Shown piece by piece: positions 8,496-16,823 of a stretch of DNA of 62,206 nucleotides (position 1 is its first letter; each line of letters opens with the position of its first letter). Source of the DNA: Candidatus Eisenbergiella pullistercoris (lineage in GTDB: Bacteria > Bacillota > Clostridia > Lachnospirales > Lachnospiraceae); assembly GCA_019115665.1 (NCBI GenBank), contig DXDD01000086.1, positions 1 to 62,206 of the forward strand, written 5' to 3'. The translations under genes and the position numbers were made by a program. The notes below the pieces were generated by a model. The model made no database searches, was not told where the DNA came from, and saw nothing but the letters and a program-made list of their open reading frames with translations.

Positions 8496-9563
8496 ATGAA
8501 GATCATTGTTACGCCTCCGTTTACGGAGGAGCAGAAAAAGAAGATCCGCGACGCAGCCGGGCCGGAGGAGCTTGTTTTTGCCCTGAAAAGCGAGATCACG
8601 CCGGAACTTCTGTCCGATGCGGACGTGATCCTGGGAAATCTGGACAGCCCCTCTCAGGTGCGCTGGGCGCCGGGCCTCAGATGGATTCAGCTGAACAACG
8701 CGGGAACGGAAGGCTACTGCGAGCCCGGCCTCCTTCCGGAAGGGGCGGTCCTGACCAATGCCACCGGGGCTTATGGCCTTGCCATTTCGGAGCACATGAT
8801 CGCCTGCCTTTTCATGCTTCGCAAGAAGCTGGACCTGTATTTTGCCGATCAGCAGCGCCATGAATGGCGCAGAGAAGGCCATGTGGGCGTGATTCAGGGA
8901 ACCACCGTGCTGGTGATCGGCCTGGGAGACATCGGAAGGGCCTTCGCCGGAAGAATGAAAGCGCTGGGCTGTCATACCATCGGGATCCGCAGACGCGTTT
9001 CGGGAAAAACGTCGCCGGAAGGCGCGGTCGGCCCTTCAGGAACGCGGCCTGCCGCCTGTGCGGACAGCTTTTCGGGAACGCGGCCTGCCGCCTGCATGGA
9101 CGGCTTTTCGGGAGCGGACGAGGTCTATGGCCTGGATGCGCTGGACAGCCTTCTGCCCCGGGCGGACGTGGTGGCGCTGAGCCTTCCCGGCAATCCTTCC
9201 ACCCGGCACGTGCTGAACCGGGAGCGGATCGGGCTTTTGAATCCGAACGCCATTGTGCTGAACGTGGGCCGCGGAACGGCCATCGATACGGATGCCCTGT
9301 GTGACGCCCTTTACGGGGGAAGGATCGCGGGAGCCGCTCTGGATGTGACGGATCCGGAGCCACTGCCGGAGGACCATCCCCTCTGGGATGCGCCCCGCAC
9401 CCTGATCACCCCTCATATTTCCGGCGGCTATTCCCTGCCGGAAACGCTGGAGCAGATCTGCGGCATCTTCGCGGAAAATCTGGAACGTTTCCGGAAGGGA
9501 GAACCGCTTCGGAACGTGGTGGATATGGAGACAGGGTACGCTTTCGCACGGCCTGTGCAGTAA
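8496..9563 (+). CDS. D-2-hydroxyacid dehydrogenase family protein
   Basis: NAD-dependent reductase of 355 aa. The Rossmann motif VIGLGDIGRAFAGRMK, catalytic Arg region VLNVGRGTAIDTDAL, Glu region TDPEPLPEDHPLW and catalytic His in LITPHISGG are all present. The true substrate is unknown; placed after rpe it may handle a sugar-derived 2-keto acid. Residues about 170-210 form an extra loop after the NAD-binding strand, made of a 12-residue tandem repeat (SGTRPAACADSF, then SGTRPAACMDGF). The start is ATG 8496 behind GGGAGG. The stop codon TAA lies inside a dispersed hairpin repeat (9553-9592). Confidence 0.88.
   Translation: MKIIVTPPFTEEQKKKIRDAAGPEELVFALKSEITPELLSDADVILGNLDSPSQVRWAPGLRWIQLNNAGTEGYCEPGLLPEGAVLTNATGAYGLAISEHMIACLFMLRKKLDLYFADQQRHEWRREGHVGVIQGTTVLVIGLGDIGRAFAGRMKALGCHTIGIRRRVSGKTSPEGAVGPSGTRPAACADSFSGTRPAACMDGFSGADEVYGLDALDSLLPRADVVALSLPGNPSTRHVLNRERIGLLNPNAIVLNVGRGTAIDTDALCDALYGGRIAGAALDVTDPEPLPEDHPLWDAPRTLITPHISGGYSLPETLEQICGIFAENLERFRKGEPLRNVVDMETGYAFARPVQ
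9035..9106 (+). repeat. 36-bp in-frame tandem repeat inside the dehydrogenase gene
   Basis: Two copies of a 36-bp unit (9035-9070 and 9071-9106, both containing GAACGCGGCCTGCCGCCTG) lie in tandem, followed by the start of a third (TTCGGGAGCGG). The unit keeps the reading frame and adds 12 residues per copy to a loop. Confidence 0.8.
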
Positions 9564-9592
9564 ATGCGCAGACCTGGCTGAAGCGTAACGGT
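9553..9592. repeat. Copy of dispersed hairpin module over a stop codon
   Basis: This 40-nt stretch contains CAGTAAATGCGCAGACCTG and ends CTGAAGCGTAACGG. It matches the right end of the module at 42201-42240 at most positions (CAGTAAATGCGCAGACCTG is identical, then CTGAACAGTAACG there). It forms a short hairpin (TGTGCA/TGCGCA with loop GTAAA), and the TAA of the loop is the stop codon of the dehydrogenase. Confidence 0.7.
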
Positions 9593-9710
9593 ACTTTTCA
9601 CGGGACAGGGGACCGGACGAAATGTTCCATGAATTTTTGCAGGAAAACATTCTGCAGGATCTTCCGCGGAACTCTTCGGTAGGGTCTTCAACGGAACTCT
9701 TCCGCCCTCA

Positions 9711-10020
9711 TACGGTTAAAAAACGAAAAAATGGATTTTCTGCCGTACAAAAATCCGTTTTTTACGGATCTAATTCCGGAAAATGCTGTTCTGAACCGTA
9801 ATTTTCATGGCGCGATACGGTAAAAAGATCGAAAAATCTGTTTTTAACCGTATCGGATGGCCCGAAAGTACGGTTACAGATAAGAAAATCAGGTATTGAA
9901 CCGTACAGATGGCGAAATAGTGGTCAAAAAGTACGGTTAAGGATTGGAAAATCCTCTTTTTAACCGTCTTTTCAGACTTTTTGTACGGTTATAAGATGCA
10001 GATTCTCGTTTTAAACCGTA
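9711..10020. repeat. Hairpin repeat array A (six units, period 52-53 bp)
   Basis: Six units start at 9711, 9763, 9816, 9869, 9932 and 9984. Each is 37 nt (the second 38), begins TACGG and ends CCGTA (CCGTC in the fifth), usually as TACGGTTA to AACCGTA, with a central GAAAATC-like core at positions 16-22. Linkers are 15, 15, 16, 26 and 15 nt, and several contain TGGC. Most units also have inner pairing, for example AGGATT with AATCCT in the fifth and AAAAAGAT with ATC/TTTTT in the third. A homologous array lies at 39375-39622. The flanking 9593-9710 has only a direct repeat of CGGAACTCTTC (9667, 9691). Confidence 0.9.
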
Positions 10021-10030
10021 TCGGAGCATC

Positions 10031-10056
10031 CTGCCTGGTGTCAGGCAGAGGTTTTT
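10031..10056 (+). terminator. Possible intrinsic terminator after array A
   Basis: CTGCCTG (10031-10037) pairs with CAGGCAG (10042-10048) over a GTGT loop, followed by AGG and five T. It may end the ara operon or array transcript before the metG promoter. The T-run is short. Confidence 0.45.
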
Positions 10057-10143
10057 GGATATGGGAAAAGGAATCAGCCACCGTATTCCCCCATGAAAAG
10101 CAACGCGGTAACCATGGTACTGCAGATGACCGGCCGCCGCTGT

Positions 10144-10172
10144 TTGACAATCCGGCCGCGGTGTGATACTCT
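10144..10172 (+). promoter_or_regulatory. Promoter of the metG T-box transcript
   Basis: TTGACA (10144-10149), 17 nt, then TACTCT (10167-10172), immediately before the T-box leader. Confidence 0.6.
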
Positions 10173-10174
10173 GG

Positions 10175-10552
10175 AAAGGCAAAAGCGTTGAAGAAGAGAG
10201 TACATCGCGGGAAGTCTTACAGAGAGGGCCGGATGGCGGTAACGCCGGCTGAGAAGGCCCGACGGAAAACGATGGAACATGGCTTACGGAGCAGCGCACC
10301 GAGCCGCGCATGGCGGTAAGGCTGCGACAGGCGCCGCCTGTTACAGCGGCAGGGTATGAAGGCAGGAGAATGGATTCAGACGTTACCGCTCAGGGCAGAA
10401 GACCTGCGGGACGGGTTGGACAGAAGCATGCCGCAGTACCTGACGAGGCCGTATCCGCGAGGCTGCGGCGAAGAGAAGTGGTACCACGGGAAATAACGCC
10501 CGTCTTCTTGATTTTAACAAAAGCTTAAAATCGGAGAAGACGGGCTTTTGTT
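10175..10552 (+). ncRNA. T-box riboswitch, methionine-specific
   Basis: The leader senses uncharged tRNA and controls metG by transcription antitermination. Seen: the stem I AGAGAGTA motif (10195-10202), a distal GC-rich arm (CAGAGAGGGCC to GAAGGCCC), a candidate specifier ATG at 10279-10281 after GGAAC, the T-box GTGGTACCACG (10478-10488), and a terminator with CCCGTCTTCT (10499-10508) pairing with AGAAGACGGG (10535-10544) followed by CTTTTGTT. The ATG specifier agrees with the methionyl-tRNA synthetase gene downstream. I did not fold the whole leader. Confidence 0.85.
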
Positions 10553-10615
10553 ATGAAGGCCCCGGCCCGCGAAAAAGATGGCCGGACAGACAAAAAATAC
10601 GGAAGGAGCAAGAAA

Positions 10616-12703
10616 ATGAGCGTAAAGATGAAAGGAAAATATTACATCACCACGGCCATTGCCTACACCTCCGGCAAGCCCCATATCGGCAACACCTATG
10701 AGGCCGTGCTGGCGGACAGCATCGCCCGGTTCAAGAGAAAGGACGGCTACGATGTGTTCTTCCAGACCGGAACGGATGAGCACGGCCAGAAGATCGAGCT
10801 GAAGGCCGAAGAGGCGGGCGTGTCCCCCCAGGAATATGTGGATAAAGTGGCGGGCGAGGTGAAGCGTCTGTGGGATCTGATGGGAACCTCCTACGACAAG
10901 TTCATCCGCACCACGGACGCGCCGCACGTAAAGCAGGTGCAGAAGATTTTCAAAAAGCTGTATGACCAGGGCGATATTTACAAAGGATATTACGAAGGAC
11001 TGTACTGCACGCCCTGCGAATCCTTCTGGACCCAGTCCCAGCTGGTGGACGGAAAGTGCCCCGACTGCGGACGCGAGGTGAAGCCCGCGAAGGAAGAGGC
11101 TTACTTTTTTAAGATGAGCAAGTATGCGGACAGGCTGATCCGGCATATCAATGAACATCCGGAGTTCATTCAGCCCGTGTCCCGCAAAAACGAAATGATG
11201 AACAACTTCCTGCTTCCCGGCCTGCAGGATCTGTGCGTGTCCAGAACCTCCTTCAAGTGGGGAATCCCTGTGGATTTCGACGACAGGCATGTGGTCTATG
11301 TGTGGCTGGACGCGCTGACCAACTACATCACCGGTATCGGCTATGACGCGGAAGGAAACAGCAGCGAGCAGTATAAGAAGCTGTGGCCCGCCGACCTGCA
11401 CCTGATCGGAAAGGATATCATCCGTTTCCACACGATCTACTGGCCCATCTTCCTGATGGCGCTGGGCGAGCCTCTGCCGAAGAAGATTTTCGGCCATCCT
11501 TGGCTTCTGCAGGGCGACGGCAAGATGAGCAAGTCTAAGGGAAACGTGATGTATGCGGACGATCTGGTGGATTTCTTCGGCGTGGATGCGGTGCGCTACT
11601 TCGTGCTGCATGAGATGCCCTTTGAAAACGACGGCGTGATCAGCTGGGAGCTTCTGACAGACCGGATCAATTCCGATCTGGCCAACACCCTGGGCAATCT
11701 GGTGAACCGCACCATTTCCATGAGCAACAAGTATTTCGGCGGCGTGGTCTGCGATAAGGGCGCGGCGGAGGCCGTGGATGAGGACCTGAAGGCGGTGGTC
11801 ACCGGAACGTACGCGAAGGCGGCGGCGAAGATGGAGGACCTGCGCGTGGCGGACGCCATGACGGAAATTTTCTCCCTCTTCAAGCGCTGCAACAAGTACA
11901 TCGACGAGACGGAGCCTTGGGTTCTGGCAAAGGACGAGGCGAAGAAGGACCGCCTGTCCACCGTTCTGTACAACCTGGTGGAATCCATCACCATCGGCGC
12001 GTCCCTGCTGGAGCCCTTTATGCCCGGTACGGCCGCGAATATCGCCGGACAGCTGAACGCGGTTCTTCCTTCTTTTGAGGAGTGCACCGTCTTCGGCCAT
12101 TATGCGAACGGCACGAAGGTGACGGAAAAACCGCAGATCCTTTTCGTCCGTCTGGACGTGAAGGAGGTCGTGGAAAAGGCGGAAGCCATGTTCGCGGAAA
12201 GAAGAGCCGCCGCGGAGGCCGAAAACGGCGCGCAGGGAAGCGGCGCGGCAGGAAACGATGCGCAGGGCGCAGCGGCCCAAAACGGCGCGGCACAGGGTGG
12301 CGCAGCGGCAGAGGCCGGCAGCGCCGCTCAGACCGGTGAAAGCGCGGACGGCTCTGTGATCGACATCGAAGCAAAGCCGGAGATCACCTATGAGGATTTT
12401 GCGAAAATGCAGTTCCAGGTGGGCGAGATCATCGCCTGCGAAGAGGTGAAGAAGTCCAAAAAGCTGCTCTGCTCCCAGGTGAAGATCGGAAGCCAGGTGA
12501 AGCAGATCGTTTCCGGCATCAAGGCGCACTACACTGCGCAGGAAATGGTAGGCAAGAAGGTGATGGTGCTGGTGAACTTAAAGCCCGCGAAGCTGGCAGG
12601 CGTCCTGTCCGAGGGCATGCTTCTGTGCGCCGAGGACGCGGATGGAAATCTGGCCCTTGTGGTTCCGGAAAAGGAAATGCCCGCGGGAGCGGAGATCTGC
12701 TGA
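10616..12703 (+). CDS. metG: Methionyl-tRNA synthetase with C-terminal tRNA-binding domain
   Basis: Class I synthetase of 695 aa that charges tRNA-Met. It has the HIGH-type motif PHIGNTYEAV, a knuckle with CTPCES and CPDCG for zinc, and the KMSKS loop GKMSKSKGNV. The C-terminal Trbp111/EMAP-like OB domain (from YEDFAKMQFQVGEI) aids tRNA binding. Between the anticodon-binding and OB domains sits an Ala/Gly/Gln-rich linker of about 45 residues (12219-12360) that looks like a low-complexity expansion. ATG 10616 follows AAGGAGC. Expression is set by the T-box just upstream. Confidence 0.97.
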   Translation: MSVKMKGKYYITTAIAYTSGKPHIGNTYEAVLADSIARFKRKDGYDVFFQTGTDEHGQKIELKAEEAGVSPQEYVDKVAGEVKRLWDLMGTSYDKFIRTTDAPHVKQVQKIFKKLYDQGDIYKGYYEGLYCTPCESFWTQSQLVDGKCPDCGREVKPAKEEAYFFKMSKYADRLIRHINEHPEFIQPVSRKNEMMNNFLLPGLQDLCVSRTSFKWGIPVDFDDRHVVYVWLDALTNYITGIGYDAEGNSSEQYKKLWPADLHLIGKDIIRFHTIYWPIFLMALGEPLPKKIFGHPWLLQGDGKMSKSKGNVMYADDLVDFFGVDAVRYFVLHEMPFENDGVISWELLTDRINSDLANTLGNLVNRTISMSNKYFGGVVCDKGAAEAVDEDLKAVVTGTYAKAAAKMEDLRVADAMTEIFSLFKRCNKYIDETEPWVLAKDEAKKDRLSTVLYNLVESITIGASLLEPFMPGTAANIAGQLNAVLPSFEECTVFGHYANGTKVTEKPQILFVRLDVKEVVEKAEAMFAERRAAAEAENGAQGSGAAGNDAQGAAAQNGAAQGGAAAEAGSAAQTGESADGSVIDIEAKPEITYEDFAKMQFQVGEIIACEEVKKSKKLLCSQVKIGSQVKQIVSGIKAHYTAQEMVGKKVMVLVNLKPAKLAGVLSEGMLLCAEDADGNLALVVPEKEMPAGAEIC

Positions 12704-12788
12704 TCCGCAGAATGCTGCGGTACAGGGCGCAGGCAGACAGGTCTGCCTGCGCCGTCCTGTCTCCGGGCGTCCGGATAAGGAGGTACGC

Positions 12789-13817
12789 ATGAAAAAGAGA
12801 GAGTTTTATTATCCTTCTGCAGACGGAAAAACGCAGATCCATGCTCTGGAATGGAGGCCGGACGGCGATCCGGTCTGTATCCTTCAGATCGTACACGGTA
12901 TGGCGGAATACGCGGACCGCTACGACCGGCTGGCCCGGTTCCTCTCGGACCGGGGGATTCTGGTCGTCGGACATGACCATCTGGGCCATGGGAAAAGCGT
13001 CGGGGAAAATCATCCCTACGGCTATTTCTGCCATGAGAACGCGCCGGATGTGCTGGTGGAGGATGTCCACGCCCTGCGCGTGAGGCAGCAGGCCGGCTTC
13101 GCGGCAGGGGAGAGCGGATCTGCGGATCGACAGGCCGGTTCTGCGGCGCGGCAGGCCGCAGCAGAGCGTCCGCAGCCGCCGTATCTGATGCTGGGCCACA
13201 GCATGGGCTCCTTCATCCTGAGAAATTATCTGTGCCGGTACGGGGAAGGCCTCTGCGGGGCCGTGATCATGGGAACCGGCATGCAGCCGGAGGGGCTTCT
13301 TCAGATTTCCCTCAGGCTGGCGCGTATCCTGAAAGCCCTGCAGGGAGAAAAGCATAAAAGCGGCCTCCTGAATGCGCTGGCCTTCGGAAGCTACGACCGG
13401 AAGATCTCTCATCCGGTATCCGCCATGGACTGGCTTTCCCGGGATGAAAGCGAGGTGGCGAAATACAACGCCGATCCTCTCTGCGGATTTACTTTTACCA
13501 TAAACGGCTTTGAGACACTGTTTACCCTGATCGACAGACTGTATGAGGAAAAGCGGCTGGCAGGGATGCCGAGGCGGCTTCCGGTGCGTTTCCTTTCGGG
13601 GGAGATGGATCCGGTGGGAGATTACGGAAGAGCGGTCCGCCGGGTATACGATTCCTTCCTCCGGATGGGGATGACGGACGTATCCATGAAGCTGTATGAA
13701 AACGACCGGCACGAGCTGGTCAACGAGGCGGACCGGGACAGGGTTTGGCAGGACCTGTATGAATGGATCATGCAGACGGTTCAGACGGGCGGAAGGCCCG
13801 GAAAGGAGAAGGATTGA
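12789..13817 (+). CDS. Alpha/beta hydrolase, monoacylglycerol lipase-like
   Basis: Serine hydrolase of 342 aa. The oxyanion region LQIVHGMAEYADRYDRLARFL, the motif GHDHLGHGKS and the nucleophile elbow GHSMGSFILRNYL are those of the monoglyceride lipase/lysophospholipase (Hydrolase_4) family; a late Asp (SGEMDPVGDYG) and His (ENDRHELVNE) complete a triad. The substrate is probably a lysolipid or monoacylglycerol, inferred from the family. A stretch of about 30 Ala/Gly/Arg/Gln residues (RQQAGFAAGES onward) is inserted before the nucleophile elbow. ATG 12789 follows AAGGAGG. The stop overlaps the TTG start of the next gene. Confidence 0.85.
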   Translation: MKKREFYYPSADGKTQIHALEWRPDGDPVCILQIVHGMAEYADRYDRLARFLSDRGILVVGHDHLGHGKSVGENHPYGYFCHENAPDVLVEDVHALRVRQQAGFAAGESGSADRQAGSAARQAAAERPQPPYLMLGHSMGSFILRNYLCRYGEGLCGAVIMGTGMQPEGLLQISLRLARILKALQGEKHKSGLLNALAFGSYDRKISHPVSAMDWLSRDESEVAKYNADPLCGFTFTINGFETLFTLIDRLYEEKRLAGMPRRLPVRFLSGEMDPVGDYGRAVRRVYDSFLRMGMTDVSMKLYENDRHELVNEADRDRVWQDLYEWIMQTVQTGGRPGKEKD

Positions 13818-14467
13818 AGGATAACCGGAAAATCAGGAACCGGAAAACCGGAAAGGCATTCGGCCGGATTTGGGCCTGCGCGGCGGCGCTTTTACTGACG
13901 CTTGGCTGCCCGGCAGGTCTGTTCCGTGCGCATGTGGTTCTGGCCTCGGACGGCGCGCAGACGGAAGCGGGCGGCCGGGCGGAATCAGACACGCGGACAG
14001 AAACAGACGCATGGCCGGAAACAGGTGTGCAGACGGAAACAGGAGAAGCCGGAGAGAAGGCGTTCACGGAGCTTCTGAGCGAGGAGCAGAGAGAGCTTCT
14101 GGAGGAGCTTCTTGAGAAGCTGGAGGACGGGGAGCTTTCCACGAGGGAACAGATCGACGAAGCCATCAGCCGGGCGCAGGAGGAGCTGGGGATCACGCTT
14201 TCCGGGGAACAGAAGGAGCAGATCGCCGGGCTGGCGCTTCAGGCGGACCGGCTGGGACTCGACCGGGAAGCGATCCTGAACGGCGCGCAGGCACTTTATG
14301 AAAAATATGGCAGCGCCGCGCTGGAAAGGGCGGACGACGCGATCCGGGAAAATATCGTGGAACCCGTAAAGGAGGCCGCTGCGGCGGAAGTGAAGAAAAC
14401 CTTCCGGGATTTTTTCCATGATATGGGGGAAACGGTAAAAAATTTTGTTCTGGAGCTGATCGGATGA
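13814..14467 (+). CDS. Secreted or membrane-anchored helical protein, DUF1002-like C terminus
   Basis: 217-aa protein with a basic N terminus and a hydrophobic segment (IWACAAALLLTLGCPAGL), so probably exported; the Cys after LTLG could be a lipobox but the context is weak. A Thr/Glu/Gly-rich spacer with TE repeats (about 40-75) precedes a charged helical region (LLSEEQRELLEELLEKL) and a C-terminal part that recalls the DUF1002/YpuA family. The likely start is TTG 13814, behind GGAGAAGG and overlapping the preceding stop (TTGA). Function is unknown. Confidence 0.6.
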   Translation: MKDNRKIRNRKTGKAFGRIWACAAALLLTLGCPAGLFRAHVVLASDGAQTEAGGRAESDTRTETDAWPETGVQTETGEAGEKAFTELLSEEQRELLEELLEKLEDGELSTREQIDEAISRAQEELGITLSGEQKEQIAGLALQADRLGLDREAILNGAQALYEKYGSAALERADDAIRENIVEPVKEAAAAEVKKTFRDFFHDMGETVKNFVLELIG

Positions 14468-14592
14468 AAAAGGTCTTCTGAGTACGCGATGAATCTGCTT
14501 GCGTGAAGCCGGGCGGCGTAGTATGATACTTATCAAAAGACTCGGGCGGCGGTCGGCGGGCCGCCGCGGAAAAAGACAGGAGATATACACAT

Positions 14593-15399
14593 ATGGGAAG
14601 ATTTTTCAATCTGGACAGTCCGCTGATGACGTTTCTGTCCAAGGTGGCCGATCTGATGATCCTGAACCTCATCACGCTTTTTTTATGCATTCCGATCATC
14701 ACGGCGGGCGACGCGATGACGGCCCTGTATTACATGACCATCAAGATGGTCCGGGGAGAGGACTGCTATGTGGTCAGGGGCTATTTCAAGTCCTTTAAGG
14801 AGAATTTCAGGCAGGCGACCATCATCTGGGTACTGGCCGTGCTGGTGTTCCTCATTCTTGTGGGGGATTTTTCCATCATTCGAAGCGGCGTGCTCTCCTT
14901 CGGACAGGTGATGCTGGTCCTTCTGATCGTTGTGGCCGTGATCTATGTTTTTACGATGCTGTATGTATTTCCGGTGCTTTCCCGTTTTGAAAATACCGTA
15001 AAAAATACCATCCGCAACGCGTTTCTGATGAGCATCCTGAACCTGCCCAGAACGATTCTTCTGGTGCTCATCAACCTGCTGCCGGCAGCGCTGTTTCTGC
15101 TGGTGCCGCAGTCGATGCCCTTCGTGATCCTGTTCGGCTTTTCCGTGCCCGCCTATCTGTGCAGCACCCAGTTCGTAAAGATCTTCAGGCGCTTTGAGCC
15201 GGAGGAGGAAAATGCGGGAAATCCCGATGAGCTGGAGACCCTGTCCTTTATCCGTGAGGAAGAGGAGGAAAAGCGGAAAAAGCTGGAAGAAGAGCAGGTC
15301 CGCGCCCGGATCCAGGAGGAGCGCGAAGCCCTGGAAGAGGAAGCGGAAAAAGAGGAAGAAAACGGAAAGGATCAGGGGCAGCCGGAAGAGGCGGAATGA
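14593..15399 (+). CDS. DUF624/YesL-family membrane protein
   Basis: 268-aa integral membrane protein. The N-terminal signature MGRFFNLDSPLMTF and NLITLFLCIPIITAGDAMTALYYMTIKM is that of the YesL (DUF624) family, often encoded with sugar ABC transporters, although its role is not known. Four to five membrane segments cover residues 20-205. The C-terminal 65 residues are a highly charged Glu/Lys-rich coiled coil on the cytosolic side, longer than in many homologues. AGACAGGAG precedes the ATG. An MsmX-like ATPase lies next, which fits a link to carbohydrate uptake. Confidence 0.8.
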   Translation: MGRFFNLDSPLMTFLSKVADLMILNLITLFLCIPIITAGDAMTALYYMTIKMVRGEDCYVVRGYFKSFKENFRQATIIWVLAVLVFLILVGDFSIIRSGVLSFGQVMLVLLIVVAVIYVFTMLYVFPVLSRFENTVKNTIRNAFLMSILNLPRTILLVLINLLPAALFLLVPQSMPFVILFGFSVPAYLCSTQFVKIFRRFEPEEENAGNPDELETLSFIREEEEEKRKKLEEEQVRARIQEEREALEEEAEKEEENGKDQGQPEEAE

Positions 15400-15570
15400 C
15401 ACGCCCTATGGTAAAACTGTATAACTTTGGTTTGCTGAATTCGGCATGTTGACAGGCCGCAAAATCCCGGTATCCTTTTGCCGGCAAATTTGACAATGGC
15501 ACGTTAAATCTTTGTGAATTTGTGGTATGGTCAAAACTTTTATTCTCAGGTATACTAAGTGCAGGCTCAG

Positions 15571-15599
15571 TTGACAGAATGTCGCTGGATACATGTAAA
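15571..15599 (+). promoter_or_regulatory. Promoter(s) of the MsmX-like gene
   Basis: TTGACA (15571-15576), 17 nt, TGTAAA (15594-15599). A second candidate lies just upstream: TGGTCA (15528-15533), 17 nt, TATACT (15551-15556). Both would give a short leader. The remainder of 15400-15527 shows no gene. Confidence 0.5.
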
Positions 15600-15625
15600 T
15601 CATTATTTTTAGGGAGGCTGACAAA

Positions 15626-16735
15626 ATGGCAAGTTTATCGTTAAAGAATGTCTGCAAGGTATATCCCAACGGATTTGAAGCCGTTAAGGATTTTAATCTT
15701 GAGATCGCTGACAAGGAGTTCATCATTTTCGTTGGACCGTCCGGATGCGGTAAGTCCACGACCCTTCGTATGATCGCAGGTCTGGAGGATATTTCTTCCG
15801 GCGAACTGAAGATCGGCGACAGAGTGGTAAACGACGTAGAGCCGAAGGACAGAGATATCGCAATGGTATTCCAGAACTACGCTCTGTATCCTCATATGTC
15901 CGTATATGACAACATGGCATTCGGTCTGAAGCTGAGAAAGGTTCCCAAGGCTGAGATCGACAAGATGGTTAAGGAAGCTGCCAAGATCCTTGACCTGACT
16001 CCTCTCCTTGACCGTAAGCCGAAGGCTCTGTCCGGTGGTCAGAGACAGCGTGTTGCCATGGGACGTGCTATCGTTCGTAATCCTAAGGTATTCCTGATGG
16101 ACGAGCCTCTGTCCAACCTGGATGCAAAGCTGCGTGTACAGATGCGTGTTGAGATTTCCAAGCTTCATCAGAGACTGGGAACCACCATCATCTACGTAAC
16201 CCATGACCAGACCGAAGCTATGACGCTGGGAACCAGAATCGTTGTTATGAAGGACGGCGTTATCCAGCAGGTAGATACTCCTCAGAATCTGTACGAGAAG
16301 CCTCAGAACCTGTTCGTTGCAGGATTCATGGGATCTCCTCAGATGAACTTCCTGGATGCTGTTGTAGAAGTGAACGGAAACACCGCTTCCCTGAAGGTTG
16401 CCGGCAAGTCCATTCCGCTTCCTCCTGCGAAGTCCAAGAAGCTGATCGACGGCGGCTACAACGGAAAGACCGTTACCTTCGGTATCCGTCCGGAAGATAT
16501 TTATGATTCTCAGATGTTCATCGAGTCTGCCAAGTGCGTATTCGAGTCCACCATCAGAGTATACGAGCTGCTCGGCGCAGAAGTATTCCTGTACTTCGAT
16601 CTCGCTGAGTTCCCGATCACTGCAAGAGTGGATCCCCGCACCACTTCCAGACCGGGAGATCATGTGAAGTTCGCTTTCGACGTTGAGAAGATTCACGTAT
16701 TCGATAAGGAAACCGAGCAGATCATCACCAACTAA
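15626..16735 (+). CDS. Sugar ABC transporter ATP-binding protein, MsmX/UgpC type
   Basis: 369-aa ATPase that energises carbohydrate importers. Walker A GPSGCGKSTTLRMIAG, Q-loop VFQNYALYPHMSVYDNMAF, signature LSGGQRQRVAMGRAI and Walker B VFLMDEPLSNLDAKLR are intact; the C-terminal TOBE/MalK-type domain follows (from about 240). No permease or binding protein is next to it, which fits the MsmX pattern of one ATPase serving many importers. Codon use is more biased than in its neighbours (many GTT, GCT, CGT codons), suggesting high expression. An intrinsic terminator follows at once, so it is probably monocistronic. Confidence 0.95.
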   Translation: MASLSLKNVCKVYPNGFEAVKDFNLEIADKEFIIFVGPSGCGKSTTLRMIAGLEDISSGELKIGDRVVNDVEPKDRDIAMVFQNYALYPHMSVYDNMAFGLKLRKVPKAEIDKMVKEAAKILDLTPLLDRKPKALSGGQRQRVAMGRAIVRNPKVFLMDEPLSNLDAKLRVQMRVEISKLHQRLGTTIIYVTHDQTEAMTLGTRIVVMKDGVIQQVDTPQNLYEKPQNLFVAGFMGSPQMNFLDAVVEVNGNTASLKVAGKSIPLPPAKSKKLIDGGYNGKTVTFGIRPEDIYDSQMFIESAKCVFESTIRVYELLGAEVFLYFDLAEFPITARVDPRTTSRPGDHVKFAFDVEKIHVFDKETEQIITN

Positions 16736-16748
16736 TCACAGGAATTAT

Positions 16749-16781
16749 AAGGGAGGATGCGTTTGCATCTTCCCTTTTTTT
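16749..16781 (+). terminator. Terminator after the MsmX-like gene
   Basis: GGGAGGATGC (16751-16760) pairs with GCATCTTCCC (16765-16774) over GTTT, followed by seven T. Confidence 0.9.
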
Positions 16782-16823
16782 CTGCTATAGTTAAAGCAAG
16801 ACTGGGAAAGGACGGGAAGAGAG

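Noticed and set aside
9711-10020. CRISPR array reading of the regularly spaced repeats
   Set aside because: Linkers are only 15-16 nt (one 26) and partly conserved, units diverge strongly, and no cas gene is in the window.
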